Shown in pieces: positions 63,290-64,000 of a stretch of DNA of 64,000 nt (the first letter of the stretch is position 1; each line of letters starts with the position of its first letter). The notes below the pieces were generated by a model. That model saw only the letters and a list, made by a program, of their open reading frames with translations. It had not been told where the DNA came from and did no database searches. The position numbers were made by a program, and so were the translations under genes. Source of the stretch: CANIGN01 sp041391385 (lineage in GTDB: Bacteria; Bdellovibrionota; UBA2428); the NCBI GenBank assembly GCA_041391385.1, contig JAWKOD010000005.1, forward strand, positions 327,080-391,079, in the 5' to 3' direction.

Positions 63290-64000
63290 CTACATGCGGT
63301 CAATAGTGGGAATATTTAAAAGCTTAAAACCGTCCTCAAGTATTTTTTGCGTCATAGCAACAAGTTCTAAACGAGAATTTTTGAGATCTTCTTCAGCGTT
63401 GAGAACGGGGCATTCTTTGTAAAAGCGGTTAAAGAGCTTTGCGATATCAAAAAGATAATTGCTCAGGTGATTGGGGCGATATTCGAGGGCGGCTGCTTCA
63501 ACTATTTCGTTATATCGGTAGAGGGCATAATAAAGTTCTTCTTCCTGTATTGCTTCAAGCTTAAGTTCTTCTGGTTTTTTAAACTCCGCTTTAGCAAGGA
63601 GACTTTTGCAACGAGTAATGACGTATTGAAGGTAAGGACCCGTTTCACCCTCAAGAGCTATCCACTGAGAGAGTATGAATTTTATGGGAGAAGAAGGATC
63701 GATGCGAAGCATTCCGTATTTAAGTGCTGCCAATGTGATTTTTTCAGCTGTTGAATTGATTTCTTTTTGATCCCATTCGCTTTTGTGTCTTGAGAGGTAA
63801 TCTTTTTTTACAATCTCGTCGATCTGGGCGCGTAATTCTTCAAGACTGAGTCCTCTGGCGTCGCGACTACTAAAAGCATCGCCGTTTGCATCGTTTACAC
63901 TTTCGTAGCTGAGGTGTTCGGAACGAGTGGCTTGTTCAAATCCCATTTTCTCAGCCACTTTGAAGAGATGTTTGAAGTGGAGTTTTTGTCTCGAATCGAC
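63290..64000 (-). CDS. argS: Arginyl-tRNA synthetase, C-terminal part
   Basis: The frame is open to base 64000, so the start lies beyond the window; about 236 residues are visible. Minus-strand sequence at the edge reads RQKLHFKHLFKVAEKMG, the class I core after the KMSKS-like region. The DALR anticodon-binding domain follows (ALKYGMLRIDPSSPIKF, GETGPYLQYVITRCKSLL, YLFDIAKLFNRFYKECPVL), ending in NIPTIDRM. This is the diagnostic ArgS C-terminus. It charges tRNA-Arg. Confidence 0.93.
   Translation of the reverse strand, partial: VDSRQKLHFKHLFKVAEKMGFEQATRSEHLSYESVNDANGDAFSSRDARGLSLEELRAQIDEIVKKDYLSRHKSEWDQKEINSTAEKITLAALKYGMLRIDPSSPIKFILSQWIALEGETGPYLQYVITRCKSLLAKAEFKKPEELKLEAIQEEELYYALYRYNEIVEAAALEYRPNHLSNYLFDIAKLFNRFYKECPVLNAEEDLKNSRLELVAMTQKILEDGFKLLNIPTIDRM

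Overview
The window is a moderately AT-rich, gene-dense chromosomal segment of a Gram-negative bacterium. Evidence for Gram-negative: signal-peptide and lipobox proteins, an outer-membrane barrel, an L,D-transpeptidase and M23/glucosaminidase envelope enzymes. The gene complement points to the Bdellovibrionota or a neighbouring former-Deltaproteobacteria lineage: a CarF-type desaturase, a GH3 protein, a deoxyhypusine-synthase-like protein, an AddAB-like pair, many large secreted proteins of unknown family, and REP-like AAAAGGT..ACCTTTT palindromes. This placement is inference; no rRNA gene is present.

Layout. 1-8433: surface block with the end of a large barrel protein, a repeat-rich secreted protein interrupted by an in-frame TAG, and a convergent DUF11 protein with the same C-terminal module. 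8594-15311: Nudix hydrolase, a REP-like inverted repeat, alanine dehydrogenase, a polyprenol-phosphate mannose synthase-like glycosyltransferase and a dTDP-sugar cluster (rfbC, rfbA, rfbB, an SDR, a GT2). 15301-22698: lipoprotein protease, AddA/AddB-like helicase-nuclease, 2[4Fe-4S] ferredoxin, TonB-like protein. 22776-29692: a 1583-residue secreted protein split by a frameshift, divergent from a secreted protein with a Cys-rich tail and an anchored metallophosphoesterase-like protein. 29695-35801: 2OG-Fe(II) oxygenase, deoxyhypusine-synthase-like protein, nuoG, a NuoB-NuoD fusion without NuoC, and a small basic protein. 35858-37748: tRNA-Leu(CAA) followed by palindromes and a decayed pilin-like gene. 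37762-41582: envelope and coiled-coil proteins.

41672-49589 is the most interesting metabolic block. A fatty-acyl reductase-like SDR, an alkyl-DHAP synthase (frameshifted here), a PlsC-type acyltransferase and an atypical SDR are divergent from a CarF/TMEM189 plasmanylethanolamine desaturase. Together they read as an aerobic ether-lipid/plasmalogen pathway; a decayed LtaS-like gene and a transglutaminase-like gene follow. 49695-55883 holds a set of secreted proteins, a lipoprotein protease and an intact LtaS-like phosphotransferase. 56211-64000 holds an M23 peptidase, a tightly overlapping GH3 / enolase-superfamily / squalene-phytoene synthase operon, a MarC protein, an L,D-transpeptidase, a cupredoxin lipoprotein and the 3' part of argS.

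Several otherwise good genes carry a single frameshift or in-frame stop (near 4413, 23994, 47374 and 51051). The cause is either real decay or base errors in the assembly. The LtaS-like and pilin-like pseudogenes carry many lesions and look genuinely decayed.
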